In this document: positions 44,693 through 56,630 of the stretch, piece by piece | Layout: each line of letters opens with the position of its first letter | How positions within the stretch are numbered: position 1 is the first letter of the stretch | Assembly: GCA_029215795.1 (NCBI GenBank) | Contig: JARDYH010000003.1 | Span: 93,466,609-93,530,608, forward strand | Length of the DNA: 64,000 nt | Direction of reading: 5' to 3' | Source of the DNA: Anniella stebbinsi | Taxonomy: Eukaryota > Chordata > Lepidosauria > Squamata > Anniellidae | Translations under genes and position numbers: made by a program | The notes under the pieces: generated by a model | Databases searched by the model: none | Told to the model about the DNA's origin: nothing | Seen by the model: only the letters and a program-made list of their open reading frames with translations

Positions 44693-46383
44693 CAGGACAG
44701 AGATAAGAGAGATTTTAGAGAACGCAAACAATGAATAAAAAATGTTTACCAATAGTTTGGCAAGAAGTTTGTTAGTCATTGAAAAACCAGCCCTAGTAAG
44801 ACTCCATAGGAGAAGGGAGGTAAAACTAAAGGATTTTTGTAGTGCAGTATTATGGCAGAATTAGCATTACGTGCAAGATGAGGTTGCTACTCAAATTGGC
44901 ATGGTCATGTCATATTCTCCCTCTCCCCTCCACAAAATATAGTTACACTTATCTTGCTTCATGAGATATCATCTTGTGTTTCCCACTGTAGTCGAGGCAG
45001 GAAATGTAACAGAATGGCCTAATTACATGAGGCGCAGAACACAAGGGAGAGAAGGTGACACAGGGATGGCATTTTCTGTAGCAGCAACCCCCTACAATCA
45101 TATGGAATGGTAGTTATAGGGCTGTACCTCACCCCAGTCTGAGGTACAGCCCTATAATGTGAACTAGTCAGCCTTCTTGGGAGAAGGAAGGAGGACAGGG
45201 AAGTTTTATAAATAGGGTTATTGCCTCATGGAAGTCTAATGTTCCAGGATACAAACTAGTACAATTCAAGTTTCACAAGAAGATCTGTTGCTATTAGTTC
45301 CATTTAAAGTAAGAGAATATCTGGGCTAAAAAAAAAAGAAGCTTTTGTGACCTTTACTTCACTGCTTGTGTTTTCCAAGGACATGTTTTGAAGAGTATAT
45401 GGCTTTTCTTTAAAATATATTGTGACTCTGTAGGAACAAGATAACAAATAGGAGATTTGACTCATTGGCTCAGTTCAGACAACACATTTCTCAACAGTGG
45501 TTTTAGAATTCCTTGGTGGAGTTTTTACACCACTGTTGAGAAATGTGTTGTCTGGTGGGAAAACTCCATGCAGTGGTGGAGGTTTTTTTGGAAAACATTC
45601 CACGCAGAATATCCACGCTGTGCAGAGGAGAGTTCATGCACAACCATTGTGTTACATGTTGTAAAGGTTTTCATTGCATTGAATTGACTTTTCCCACTGG
45701 TTACGGAGTTTCCTGGCAAGAGCAGCGAAAGGAGCAATGGCTGATGGGATACCATCAGGAGGACTGGGGGAAGAGAGAGGGTGGAGGAACTGTCAATCAA
45801 ACATCACAATGGATTTTACTCAACTCCATGGTAGCCACACAATGGTGGAGTTAGAACATGTTGTGTGGGGAGTACCCCCTAAAAACTCAACTGTTGAATG
45901 GAGTTTTCATACTGCGTTGAAATGTGTTGTCTGAACTGAGCCATTGTTTGCTTTGGAAACAGTTTATATACTAAACATGCTGCTACAATTCAATCTCCTT
46001 TGCCTAATTTTTCACTAAATCATTTTCAAGCCTGATTGTTATTTAAGATATTTTACTATCACGCCTATGAATATATATAATACATTATTCAATTTCTGTA
46101 TGTTATGCTTCTGAGAGATAAAATATTTAACAGGAGTAAAAACGCCACTTCATTTGCTTTCATAATATATATCTTTGCCCTTGCAAATGCATTTAAGCCT
46201 CCATCATGCTTGGTCCAGTCCATAATTTTCATTTATAACAAAAAATCCCAGTGACACCGTGACTGGAGGTGGGGGTATTTGTGTGATCATTCAAGATACC
46301 AAATCGTCATAGGCTTTTATGTTTAATGATGACATTCATTTGAAAAATATAAAGAAATGTTTTGAGGATGCATCGTACAGAAA

Positions 46384-46418
<35 letters not shown>

Positions 46419-49400
46419 TGTGTTGGGGGGGGGGGGGTTTAAAGCGACACAATTTCTCAGTATAACGAGCCCACAGTAGTCAACATAAATTCAGCAAGAA
46501 CTCTAGAACAGAGTTTTTCCAGACTGTGTAGTTCTTCGGAATTTTATCAGGTATTCATAAATGAAAACAGGGGTGGGCAACACATGGTCAGTGGCCAATA
46601 TGCAGCCCCCACAGTCCTTGTTGCTGCCTCCGCCCCACACCACCCCATTGCCACATTTTTTTTTATATTTCCCTCCCACACCAAGGCATCCACAGCAGCT
46701 ACAGAGTGCTCTAACAGCCAAATGTCGCTAGTTTGTAAGCTAAATATGCCCCTTTGGCTGCTCTGTAGCTGCTACAGAGCACCAAGAAGATTAATCTTAG
46801 CTTACAAACAAGCTAAATTTAACCACTCTGGTGTTATAGAGTGATTTGACACCAAATTTTGGCAGCCAACCAGTGATGTTGGTGTGATTTTGTTTTGGGG
46901 CACTCTGCAAGCTGCAGCCCCCACCAGGGGTGTAGGGGAAAAATAGCCTCCTGACACCTGGAAGTTGTCCACCCCTGACTTAGAAGATCAGTAATGGTAA
47001 GCTAGTTTAACTGAAATATAGCTTATTTACCACTGCCAATCTTGCCCTGAAACACACAGTTTCAGGAGAATGTTGGATAACTTTCAGGCACAAGGGAGAA
47101 TGGTGAGCCCCAAAGGCCTTGTCAGTACCCTAGCTTATTTCAAGCAGACATATTGATGTGACAGTTTGGGAATTACTGCTCTAGAAGAAATAGTTTCTGG
47201 ACAACAGATTAAGAACAAATCTTGGACGGCAAACCTATTCGTAATGTTTATATATTTTTAATTTGTCAGGAGTTTTGTCATGAATGGGTAGAACACAGAT
47301 GGAGTGTATCCATATTTTCTCTGAAGGCAGACTCGCGTGTCCCAGTGAACGTCAAGTCAGTTCAAATTTTATTTGCACCAAGCCAAGGGCCATTACAATT
47401 CAAAACAGTGTTCATACAGGTATATATAATCAAACTTAAAACCGACAGTAAACTGTCCAGAATCCAAAGGAATCCTTACAAATATACTCAATATGACTAG
47501 AAGGTCCACCAAGTGAATAAAAACTTTGAAAACAGTTACGACTAAAATTGTAATGTTTAAAACTCAGGATCCGATAACAGCCATCAATTTAATAGCAACT
47601 GCTAAAAATATTCAAAGTTTTTGCTATGACCAGCTTGTTACAGTCCTCAAGAACATTTACATAATAGTCAGTTGGACGGCCCTGGATGAGGCAGTAATGG
47701 GGGTAATTAACTCTTCACAGGAGTTTCTATGCAGAGAACAGAACAGCAGCATTTGGGCCTATGGTTTCCATATTCCATCTCCAAAACACATACCTGATTT
47801 TTAAGTAAGAATTCTCCTATGGTGGCCTTCAAGCACAGCTGAAGGAAAGTACATTAAGACGTCCACTTGAAAACGCTATTCTATGTTTAGATTATGTAAG
47901 CCGCTGTAAACGTGGCAGTACCTTATCCGAGGAACTAAGTGAGGCCAGTTTAAGATGGGAGCTCAGTTTCCTCATTGTGGACAGGCTGTTCTGTCGTTCA
48001 ATGTCCAATAAATACTATTTCAATATCTGTCAGTCAAGTTAATTGCTTTTGGCCAATGGCCTTTGCATAAAACAAACAATAACAGAATAATAATAATAAC
48101 AGCACAAAAATCATTCATAATGTATATAGTCTTAATGCATATAGTATATAACATACAAAATTTAAAAATATAGACTGGTATGTCATAGGTGATCCGTCAG
48201 TGATGCAATATAAATTGGACATGGTCAAATGCAATCATCTCCTTTACAATTACTGACTATCTCTGGCCCCCTCCACAAGGATGCGCTTTTGCGCCCGGTT
48301 CGGGGATTATGCGCATTTTCGCGGAGGCGCATTTACTCCTAATCCCTCTGCACGGGAGGCGGCGAGAAGCGGCGAAGCGCATTAAAAGATGCCCAAAAAG
48401 CACTTTACAGGTAGTTAATGCGCATAATCGCTTGTTCACACAGCGAAAATGCGCTTTAACGGCCGGAGCAAAATAAAAGTCGCTATTTAACGCGCGTTCG
48501 AAAATGCGCATTATCGGGGAGATAACGCGCCTGTACGCCCGTTTTGCGCTCCGCTCGTGTGTAGGTAAAATTTATAATGAGCCTTCAAGGCTCATTAAAC
48601 GTCTCGTGTGGAGGAGGCCTCTGTTACGTATTTCTTTCTAATCTTTTTGGCAGCTGTGGCAAACAGAGCTACAAGCCGAGTCACATCTTTATCCATGTCC
48701 ACTGGGAGATAAAAGATCACTTCCAGTGGGCTCTGGCAAAAGTAGTTTCCAATTAAGAGTGCCACAAATTGTCCCCTTGGGTCATTGTATAGGGGACAGT
48801 ATTTCTTTAGCTCTGAACAACCCTAAGCCTAATAAATATTGAGGTGAAAAGCCAGCTAAATTTAGCTTCCTATCAGCAGCTTTCATATAGCAATTTTTGT
48901 GGGAGTCCTAGGGACAGCAGTCCCATTGACATTAATTAAATACAGCCGCAGCCAGTAGGTAAGTGTCCTCATCCAAGCCTGTGCATGGACAGAAATAACA
49001 CCAGCTTCAAGCCGCAAAGGGGCATTGGGAGTCAATGAACTTCGAAATCCATGCTTCCTTGACCGTTTGTGCGTGTAGGGGGTGGGGTGGGTGGTTGGCA
49101 GCTGCGGCAGGACAATTTTGGGGCGGGGGGGAGAAAAGAGTTTCGTTAGGCAGCAAACTGCAGCAAATAAGATTTTTTAAAAGAACCAAAGGTTTTATAG
49201 AAATGTAATGATGGGTCTCATTGCGTCAGTCCTGCTCTGTAAACTAAGTTTACTGTGTGGAATAATAAGGGGCTATGACGTGTGCTTTATTTTACCAATA
49301 TGGGCTTGGAAAACAGGCTATTAATCAGTGGTACTATCAGGGCTGAATTTTGGAAGGCACATCCGGGCCCTACTCAGCAGGATGAACAGGAGGCCTCTCA

Positions 49401-52400
49401 AAACACACCATGACTGGCATGCCACATTTTGAAATGAAGTGAAACAGGTGCATTACATTCTAACCGTGTGTATAAGACCATTAAATGTAGTGTCTAAAAA
49501 TACTTAACTGCACTACAGCCACTAATACCTATGTGCCGTGAATTTTTTTATGTAGTTAAAAGTATGTATATGCCATTTTTCAGGCAAAACCTCAAAAAAT
49601 AGTTTACATAAAAGTATTAAGACAATATATATTAATAAAGTGATATAGGACAGTACCAAGAAGCTACAGGAGGGGAAACCACCTCTCTTCTCCCCTCAAG
49701 GCTTGATAGTCCTTGAGTAGAGGCGGCAGTTGGAGGGTGGTACATAAGTCCCTGGATGCAGACTTGTGGACTTGTGTTCATAATCTTACACCCTCTATTA
49801 AGTTGTATTTTCTATCAGGATAGAGGCTAGGTTCTTTGAGTAACTTTGGCCCTTCCACAATATTTTGAGAAACCAGTGCTCTGTAATCATCTTCTGAGAA
49901 ACATGGGTTGTAAGTGACTTCAAGATCCTCAATGTGTATCCTCTGACGGAAAAGTGCAAGCGAAGTTGCATTCCTGAGCCAACTAGCTTCTCCTCAGGGC
50001 TGTCCGTAAAAAGGTGGCAATCCTGAGAGCTATATATCAATGGTTACCTTGGTGCTCCAACACTAGTATTTGCCACTAGATGGTGCTACAGTGCAACATC
50101 CAATTATGGAATATAAGCAATAGTTCTCCTAGAAGGTGACAACTGAGCCCACCCCAAACACACACACAGCCACTCTTTCCGTCGTTATCTATGATAAGGG
50201 AGACTAGACAATTCTAGTTGTGTGAGGAGAAACAAGCAATACTATTGCCTATTGCTTAATTGCATCAATCTAGATGGTACTTTACATAGCAATAGTGGTT
50301 GGAGATGCACATGTGGCGTATTTAAAAAGAAACTGCTCATTTCTGAAGATACTGAAGAAGACATGGAGGTACTATTCTACCTAATTGCTCAGAAAAAAAT
50401 AAACTGGTTTCCATCTTCCAATGTTCTGGCCAGCAAGTACAAATGCATCAGGTCAACTGACAAGCATTAGGTACTAATATTTTATTGTATCAATAAATGT
50501 TTAATACAAATACATAAATTTTAATATATTGGGCTAGCTGCATGTAGATTCGCTGCTCTCACCAGCGGAGCCATATGTCTTTTCACCACCAGATTCCTGA
50601 TTCCGGGCCTGAATCAAAAGCCCATAGAGACGACAAAGAAAGGAAACAGACTCAGGTGCATTGTTGATGATGATAATTAATAGGGCTGTGCACGGATCCC
50701 CTGATCTGGATCTGGATCCAGATCTGTCAGAGCCAGATCTGCCCGATCCGGATCCGTATGATCCGGACACCATTTTAGGTGATTTTTTAAGCCATAGGTT
50801 TTCATGGGGGTGTGGGGGAACAAAGGGCTATAACTTTTTTATTTTAAAAGCTATCATGTTGAAGCTTGGTGACATTGCAGATGGAGTGTAGGTAATAATG
50901 TGTGTAAAAGTTTAGAAACATAGGTGCATGTGTTTACTCACAAGTAATTTTTTGAAAAAAATGACCAGGAAGTGCTTATAACTTTATTTTAAAACATATC
51001 AAGTTGAAACTTGGGGACACTGCACATGGAGTGGAGGTACACATGTGTGGTAAATTTCAAAAACAGTTGTGCACACATGTAGTGGCTATGAATTTTTAAA
51101 ACACGGAAATGATCATTTTTCAAAATTCATAGCCACTACATGTGTGCACAACTGTTTCTGAAATTTACCACACATGTGTACCTCCACTCCATGTGCAATG
51201 TCCCCAAGTTTAAACTAGATATGTTTTAAAATATGAAAGTTATAAGCACTTCCTGGTCATTTTTTCAAAAATTACTTGGGAGTAAACGCATGCACCTACG
51301 TTTCTGAAAATTTACACACGTGACTACCTACACCCCATCTGCAATGTCACCATGTTTCAATTTGATAGCTTTTAAAATAGAAAAGTTATAATAGCCCTTC
51401 CCCCCCATGAAAACCTATGGCTTCAAAAATAACCTAAAATGGCATCCGGATCAATCCGGATCGATCCGATCCGATTCGGATCGATCCAGATTTCAGATCC
51501 CGATCTGAATAATCTGGATCATCAAGATTCGATCCAGATTCGGGATCTAGATCTGTGCACTGCCCTAATAATTAACACAAGACGTTACAACAGAGGGAGA
51601 CAGGCCAGGCCTGGGACAAGCAGTGCTGTGCCCACTTCACATTTAGAGCCTGGTTACACATTTAGAGATCCAAAGGTCTCCCTCTCCACTATTTCTGACC
51701 GGCAGGGGAGGCTGGAGTGACTTCAAACACAGGTTCAGCCCATCCATTGCTTCTCTCCCAAGGAGATTCAAAGAATAGCTCCTTACCAGAGAGGAGTCAT
51801 CACATAATCATCTCCCCATTCGCTGAGCTTTTATTAGTGGAGTTGCAATTAACTCACAAATTGCAAATGTTACCCAGCCAACAGTGAAGCAAGAGGTTCT
51901 CCTGCTCTTTCAGTTCCCTTTTTTCCTGGGAGGGAAGACAAAGGCAAAGGATGAGCCAGCGAATGGCTCCATTCTAGCCTTCCCTCCTTGTTGGGATAGT
52001 AGTGGGTAGGAGACCTTTGGTATTCTAAACAGTCAGCTTTCCACATGATCAGCTCTAAGGAGTAGCCAGCCTTGGTGTTTATTAAGGGTGTGAATAGTTC
52101 TTATGGCTGTAAAATAATGGGTGGCGGAGGTGGGCTTTGGTACTGCTCACCACAGTTTGCAGCTCAAACTTCTACTACGAACTCGTACCATACTCTCTGC
52201 ACGAAAACTACTTAGCAACCTTTCCCATCCCCCAACGCTACCTCTACTTTATCATGGTAAAAAGAAAATGCCAGCTTTAGACTACTTGCAGATTTGAAAG
52301 AACTATCTGCATTTAGCTTTTGTTTCACAAATCTAAAGTTAACTGGCAGGCTTGTTTCAGAGTGAACGTGTAAAACCTGAAAAGTTAAGATTTAGGAGCC

Positions 52401-55400
52401 TATTTTTCCTTTTTAAAAATGAATACAAGAATGAAAGGGAAAAGAAGCTTAGTTCCAGAAATCTGCAGTGTGTTTCTGGATATGGTGATTGCAAACTGCC
52501 ATTTCAATGAAACTAGGAAAAATCTAGAATTATGTACTCTAGTGTTAATCAACATAACAAAAATGGAAGCAACTGAAGAGAGATTTACTGGGGAGGGGAG
52601 TGAGAAAGAGAAAGAGAGAAATGAAGAGAGACTCCAGATTACTTGAAAGGGCTTCATGCTATTGTGTGGATATAGTTCAGTTCCACTCAACAAGTCTGCT
52701 TTAAAAATTACACAGTAAGAGCAATAATACTCTTTCTAGGACTGTAATAAAAATTTCCAAGGTGCTAGTTGGACTTTGATGTTTAATCCCATTAATGAAA
52801 GTAGGGCACACCTCACCGCCAACTTTCTCTGAATACACTGGCCCTGAACACAAGTGTACTTTCCATAGTCATTTGAGAAATACTGTGCGTGTTGAAATAA
52901 GGCATTTTGGGCAGTTTCAGACATCAGGGAAACTAAGAGAATTGCCCAATTTGGCAAGTCTGGTGGTATAGACAGAAAGAACAAAAATGCCACACTGGCT
53001 ATGAAGTTTTAATAGATAATAATCTACTTGTTCTAAACATCATGATTTAGTTCAGGCTACCTTTTTATTATAAAGTACCTTAGTTGCCCCCCATTGAACA
53101 TTTAGAGCTGTTCTTTTTTTTTTTAATCTATCATCAATGATAGAAAAATGGATTGTAACTATCAACTCGGTTGTTCACATGCTATTTGGGAATGGCTATT
53201 AGTGAGAAGGTAAGTATGCATCAAGTCTGAGTCTGCCATTTCCAGGTTCACAGTAAGACAATGAGCAGACACCAAAACAGGATGGAAAAGGCCCATCAAA
53301 ACCCAATGTTCTTCTTTGTTACTAGCACTTTGTGCTACTAACCAGATGAGGATGAAAAGTGGAGACAGGCCCATCCAGGAAGACTTCAGGAGGCCTTGGA
53401 CTCCATTTCCCATGGGGTGCTCTCCAGGAAGGGTGCAGCATACTGCTATACTCCCAGTGACATCATCCAAGTGGGCATAGATATGCCTCCAATTCAGAAC
53501 GTGCCCTCATACGATCAGATTAACTTTAGACATGCATAGGCTGACCATATGAAAAGGAGGACAGGGCTCATGTAACTTTAAGAGTTGTAGAGAAAAGGGA
53601 ATTTCAACCAGTGTCATTTGTATGCAATTAGTTCCTGATGATATTCCCTCTTCATCACAACAGTTAAAGGTGCAGGCACTATACTAGAGTGACCATATAC
53701 AAAAGAAGGCAGGGCCCCTGCAACTTTAACTGTTGTGATGAAGAGGGAATTTCACCAGGAACTAATTGCATACAGATGACACTGGCTGAAATTCCTTTTT
53801 CTCCACAACTGTTAAAGATACAGGAACCCTGTCCTCCTTTTCATATGGTCAGCCTAGTCATGCAGGGGATATCTTAAAAGTGATATTTTTGTTTTTAAAG
53901 GATCTGTTCTGAATCAGGCTATTTTTTTGTAGCTATGAAATAAGCACAGTAAATGTTGTGTTCGCATGTACACACGCCTGAGGGGTTCTATGGAGTAGGC
54001 AAGGGCCTCTACCAATGGCGGAGGCAGCAGGAAGCTAAAATGCCTCCCATCTCCCCTCAAAAATTGCTGTGGGTGATGTTTGTGCATACTGCTTCTTTCG
54101 TGCCATCAGGATCTTTGCCCTCAATCTGCCTGTTTGCAAGGGGGATGAGGTACAAAGGAAGTTTGTGTGCTCAATTCTCCACGGACAATGATTATTTCAG
54201 GATGGTCGGGTAAGGGGAGGACACAGGACTCTTGATGTCTTTGCCCCTTTACCTTCTTTCCCCTCTGCAATTGTTTAAGTCCCATCTATCTCGTTCTAAC
54301 GTTATAAGTTTAAGTTACAGTCATGCATTTACTTACACCATTTTTTTCAAGGTAAGCCTAAAACGGTCAGATACATCAGACAGTCGATAAGACATGGGTA
54401 TCATAAAGGCACACTTGGCAGAGAGTCCATATAGGCTGCAGCCTTTGGTCGAGTGCTGTGCAATATGTGAAATGTCTCTAAGTCACACTGAAGCCATGCA
54501 TTCAGGGCAGAGATCTGAAGCTCTAGTTATTACTATTTCAGAGCAGGCAGATGGACTCTTAAAGATTCTAGGTCGTGAAATTTTGTATACAAAATGGGAT
54601 ACAATATGAGGCTATAAAGCTAATTAAGATTAGATAAAGAATGGTGAAGAAGACAGTCTTTGTCCTTTCCTGGCAAAGAAAGGATAGCCTTTGATTCGAT
54701 CTCTTCAAAAGATGAAAATAATGTTATTCTGGGGAGAGCAACAAGTATACACTTTCTGTGGACTGAACAGAATTTCAAAATGTTGTGTTATTGATTTTCT
54801 TACCATATAACACTTAACTGAGATGTTGTTTACGGGACTATCAATTCCGTCAACAGTCTGACATTATGGATGCTACACAGATAAACTTTATTAAAAGGAC
54901 CTTAACTTTGGATAAGGTCAGTTTATGTCCCATGAAACCAAATTATAAAAAACATGCACAAAGGGCAGGGTTACACAAACCATAGAATGTCTGGATTTGC
55001 TTTCCCCCTCATCTGTATTTCCAAGTGCTTTTTTGATAACTTGGTTCTAAATTCCATCTGCTACGTTTTGGAACTCTCTCCTTCCCTTAGAAATCCTGTC
55101 ACGTGGTTGTTCTCTTCAGACCTTCCCTCTATGATAGATTCTTTGTATATAAATATAGTAAAATCTCCACTCATGGAACAGGAAAGATTTCTGCCTTCCT
55201 ATCTCAGAAAAGTAAAGGAAGACAGGCTGCTTTCCAAAGGATGCCTCCCTGATTGTTCTATGGCAGGGGCAGGTAAGTTGATGCCCTCCAGATGTTTTGG
55301 TCTGCAGATTCCACAATCCCTCATCATTGGCCTTTCTGAGAGTTGTGGTCAATAACATCTGGAGGCACCAGGTTGCCTACCCCTGTTCTTTAAGATAATA

Positions 55401-56630
55401 CATGCCATCTTCCAAAGCATATATTCCAAAGCACATTTAAAGATGCAGCAGATGGGAAGGAGACACCTGACATGAGAAAATGTACTGAAACAGGTTTTTC
55501 TATCAGATTTCAGTGAACAGGACTATCACTGTGGGTTTGCCTTAAGGCAATACTTGGCCAGACTCTGATTTGACAAAGGAAGGTGAGGTATCTCAACTGG
55601 AGCTGTTAAAAATTGTGTGATGCAGGACCACTTTGCAGTGCCCAGAATTGGGATGGGGGGGGGGGGGAGATGAGGGAATGGGATGGGGTACATATCTTTC
55701 CCCTCCCAGCTAAAATGGTATAATCCAAGTGTGTGAGTGAGAGAAAGAAAAGACTAGGGATGTGTATTGTATCGTTAAAATGTACAATAATGATACAATA
55801 AGGTTGTTATCGTGCATGTGTTTAACGATAACGGTACGATAGAAAAACCTACGATAATCATCGGAGATGATAATTTTCGGGCAATTTTATCGTTTTATCG
55901 GACTGCCATATAAATATACCTATAACTCCTGTATTTTAAAAGTTAGAGGCTTGAAACTTGGTCGCAGTGCTTAAGGGGTATGCCTAAGTATGTGTATGAA
56001 ATTTGAGATCGATCCCTCCAACCCTCGATTTTATATGTATTTTTTAAAGATCGTTTCCGTTTTGACAGGTCTGAATGAATGCACGTAGCAAGCTGTCATT
56101 CTGATCTGTCAGAACTGAAACAATCTTTAAAAAAATCATATAAAATCGAGGGTTGGAGGGATCAATCTCAAATTTCATACACATACTTAGGCATACCCCA
56201 TAAGCCCTGTGACCAAGTTTCAAGCCTCTTAACTTTTAAAATACAGAAGTTATAGGCATTTTTTGCCTTAAAAAATAGGTCTGCAAAAAAATATCATTTT
56301 TTCACGATAATTATCGTGAAGACGATACAGTTCACCTACGATATGAATGAAGACAATATTTTTTTTGGTCCGAAATGACTATAACGATAAACAACGATAT
56401 TTTTTGGCATGCACACCCCTAGAAAAGACCCCAGGATTAAGTTTCTGGTTCATTCGTTATTGAAAATTAAAGTAGCTGAAAAGTTTACACTTTATTTCTT
56501 ACCTCTTCTGATTCATGCGGAGTTCTCTGTGAAGGTCTTGATGATTCCGAGATGTTTTTACCGGATTCACTAGTTTCTGAGGTCTAATTAGTTCAGGATT
56601 GTCTTCATCTATGTAATCTGGTTCAGCCAT
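43430..56630 (-). CDS. FAM107B: FAM107B, complete 131-residue coding sequence in three exons
   Basis: Joining complement 56503-56630, 44155-44305 and 43430-43546 (introns 44306-56502 and 43547-44154) gives an uninterrupted 131-residue protein with GT/AG at every junction. It is the length of the short mammalian FAM107B. The N-terminal part holds [20 protein letters not shown] (residues 11-30). The middle is a highly charged helical or coiled-coil stretch ([20 protein letters not shown]). The end carries [18 protein letters not shown]107 proteins (DUF1151) are small; the paralogue FAM107A/DRR1 binds and bundles actin, while FAM107B was described as a heat-shock-inducible small protein with tumour-suppressor-like behaviour. 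The last seven residues, SADSQTT, differ from the human tail. Identity is firm; the molecular role in this animal is inferred from family. Confidence 0.96.
43547..44154 (-). other. FAM107B: FAM107B intron between middle and last coding exons (608 bp)
   Basis: GT...AG bounded, phase 0. It contains a poly-A run on the plus strand near 43579-43593 and a GAT repeat near 44013-44027. No further exon seen. Confidence 0.85.
44155..44305 (-). CDS. FAM107B: FAM107B middle coding exon
   Basis: The 151-bp exon is preceded by a pyrimidine-rich acceptor (ctctctttttcaag) and followed by a GTAATGGGG donor. The first base completes the arginine codon from the previous exon, followed by 50 codons starting [20 protein letters not shown] and ending [10 protein letters not shown]. 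The segment is dense in Lys, Glu, Gln and Arg and predicted to be a long helix. Confidence 0.96.
44577..44630 (-). mobile_element. L2-like LINE 3'-tail fragment
   Basis: The complement of 'tttatttattaattacattt' plus 'cgataccgcccaatagc' gives the common tail 'gctattgggcggtatcg' followed by AAT/AATAAA repeats. It abuts the TC/GA palindrome. Confidence 0.55.
44631..44692. repeat. (TC)12(GA)19 perfect palindromic microsatellite
   Basis: Twelve TC units switch exactly at 44654/44655 to about nineteen GA units, so 48 bp form a perfect inverted repeat with no loop. Such a tract can extrude a cruciform or form a triplex. It lies in the FAM107B large intron. Confidence 0.95.
45467..45942. mobile_element. 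TIR element with ATT duplication (476 bp)
   Basis: The ends GGCTCAGTTCAGACAACAC and GTGTTGTCTGAACTGAGCC are perfect inverted repeats, flanked by ATT on both sides. A second copy of the terminal motif, 'gttgagaaatgtgttgtctgg', lies at about 45534-45554, and arms carrying ACTCCA and TGGAGT pair further in. A 3-bp duplication suits PIF/Harbinger-like elements. No transposase frame. Confidence 0.8.
46385..46437. repeat. (GT)n followed by poly-G
   Basis: A GT tract of about 30 bp, a short interruption, then a 13-base G-run. Confidence 0.95.
46568..46977. mobile_element. hAT-like element CAGGGGTGGGCAAC...GTTGTCCACCCCTG (410 bp)
   Basis: The ends are inverted, CAGGGGTGGGCAAC and GTTGTCCACCCCTG, the CAG/CTG form typical of hAT elements. 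The flanks AATGAAAA and ACTTAGAA match only 5 of 8, so the duplication is decayed. An internal inverted pair around 'gctacagagtgctc' and 'gagcaccaagaag' is visible. Confidence 0.65.
47340..48200 (-). mobile_element. Possible non-LTR retroelement 3' end, unidentified
   Basis: The complement ends in 'ggcttggtgcaaataaaat' then 'ttgaactgacttg', which looks like the 3' tail of a LINE. The sequence to the right is AT-rich with broken frames. I do not recognise the family. Confidence 0.3.
48265..48619 (+). mobile_element. GCGC-rich TIR element, copy 5
   Basis: Starts GGCCCCCTCCACAAG, ends GTGTGGAGGAGGCC, with TCT duplicated on both sides (48262-48264, 48620-48622). It is the most CpG-rich copy, with blocks such as 'gcgcattttcgcggaggcgc' and 'taacgcgcgttcg', so it is probably the youngest. 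It lies inside the FAM107B large intron. Confidence 0.78.
50681..51567. mobile_element. Long foldback hAT-like element (887 bp)
   Basis: Starts TAGGGCTGTGCACGGATC, ends GATCTGTGCACTGCCCTA, and is flanked by perfect 8-bp duplications ATAATTAA (50673-50680, 51568-51575). Almost the whole element is an inverted repeat centred near 51110, for example 'cacatgtagtggctatgaat' against 'attcatagccactacatgtg'. Both outer parts are arrays of GATCCGGATC-like motifs. No coding capacity. Confidence 0.93.
53537..53856. mobile_element. hAT-type palindromic MITE, copy E (320 bp)
   Basis: Ends TAGGCTGACC and GGTCAGCCTA. The flanks GACATGCA (53529-53536) and GTCATGCA (53857-53864) agree in 7 of 8 positions. 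The centre is in the same orientation as copy B. Confidence 0.9.
55264..55385. mobile_element. Palindromic hAT-like MITE copy (~122 bp)
   Basis: Starts CAGGGGCAGGTAAGTTG, ends TTGCCTACCCCTG. The interior 'gatgccctccagatgttttg' is mirrored by 'aacatctggaggcaccagg'. The flanks are only partly duplicated. Confidence 0.65.
55755..56421 (+). mobile_element. Foldback hAT-like element (667 bp)
   Basis: Starts TAGGGATGTGTATTGTATCG, ends GGCATGCACACCCCTA, with perfect 8-bp duplications GAAAAGAC (55747-55754, 56422-56429). The arms pair around about 56085 ('tgagatcgatccctccaacc' against 'ggttggagggatcaatctca'). The outer parts are rich in ACGATA and TATCGT. It ends only 82 bp downstream of the FAM107B start-codon exon. 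Confidence 0.93.

Larger units (their letters stand above)
44306..56502 (-). other. FAM107B: FAM107B large intron (12.2 kb)
   Basis: It lies between the start-codon exon and the middle exon, after the second base of an arginine codon. It is packed with transposons: TIR elements at 45467, 46568 and 48265, long foldbacks at 50681 and 55755, the hAT MITE at 53537, a small MITE at 55264, and LINE remnants. The (TC)n(GA)n palindrome lies only 325 bp upstream of the middle exon's acceptor. Stretches 49000-50650, 51580-53500 and 53870-55260 hold no recognised gene or clear repeat. Confidence 0.85.

Noticed and set aside
48265..48619. CpG-dense block resembling a CpG-island promoter
   Set aside because: It is one of five copies of a mobile TIR element with target duplications, so the CpG density comes from the element.
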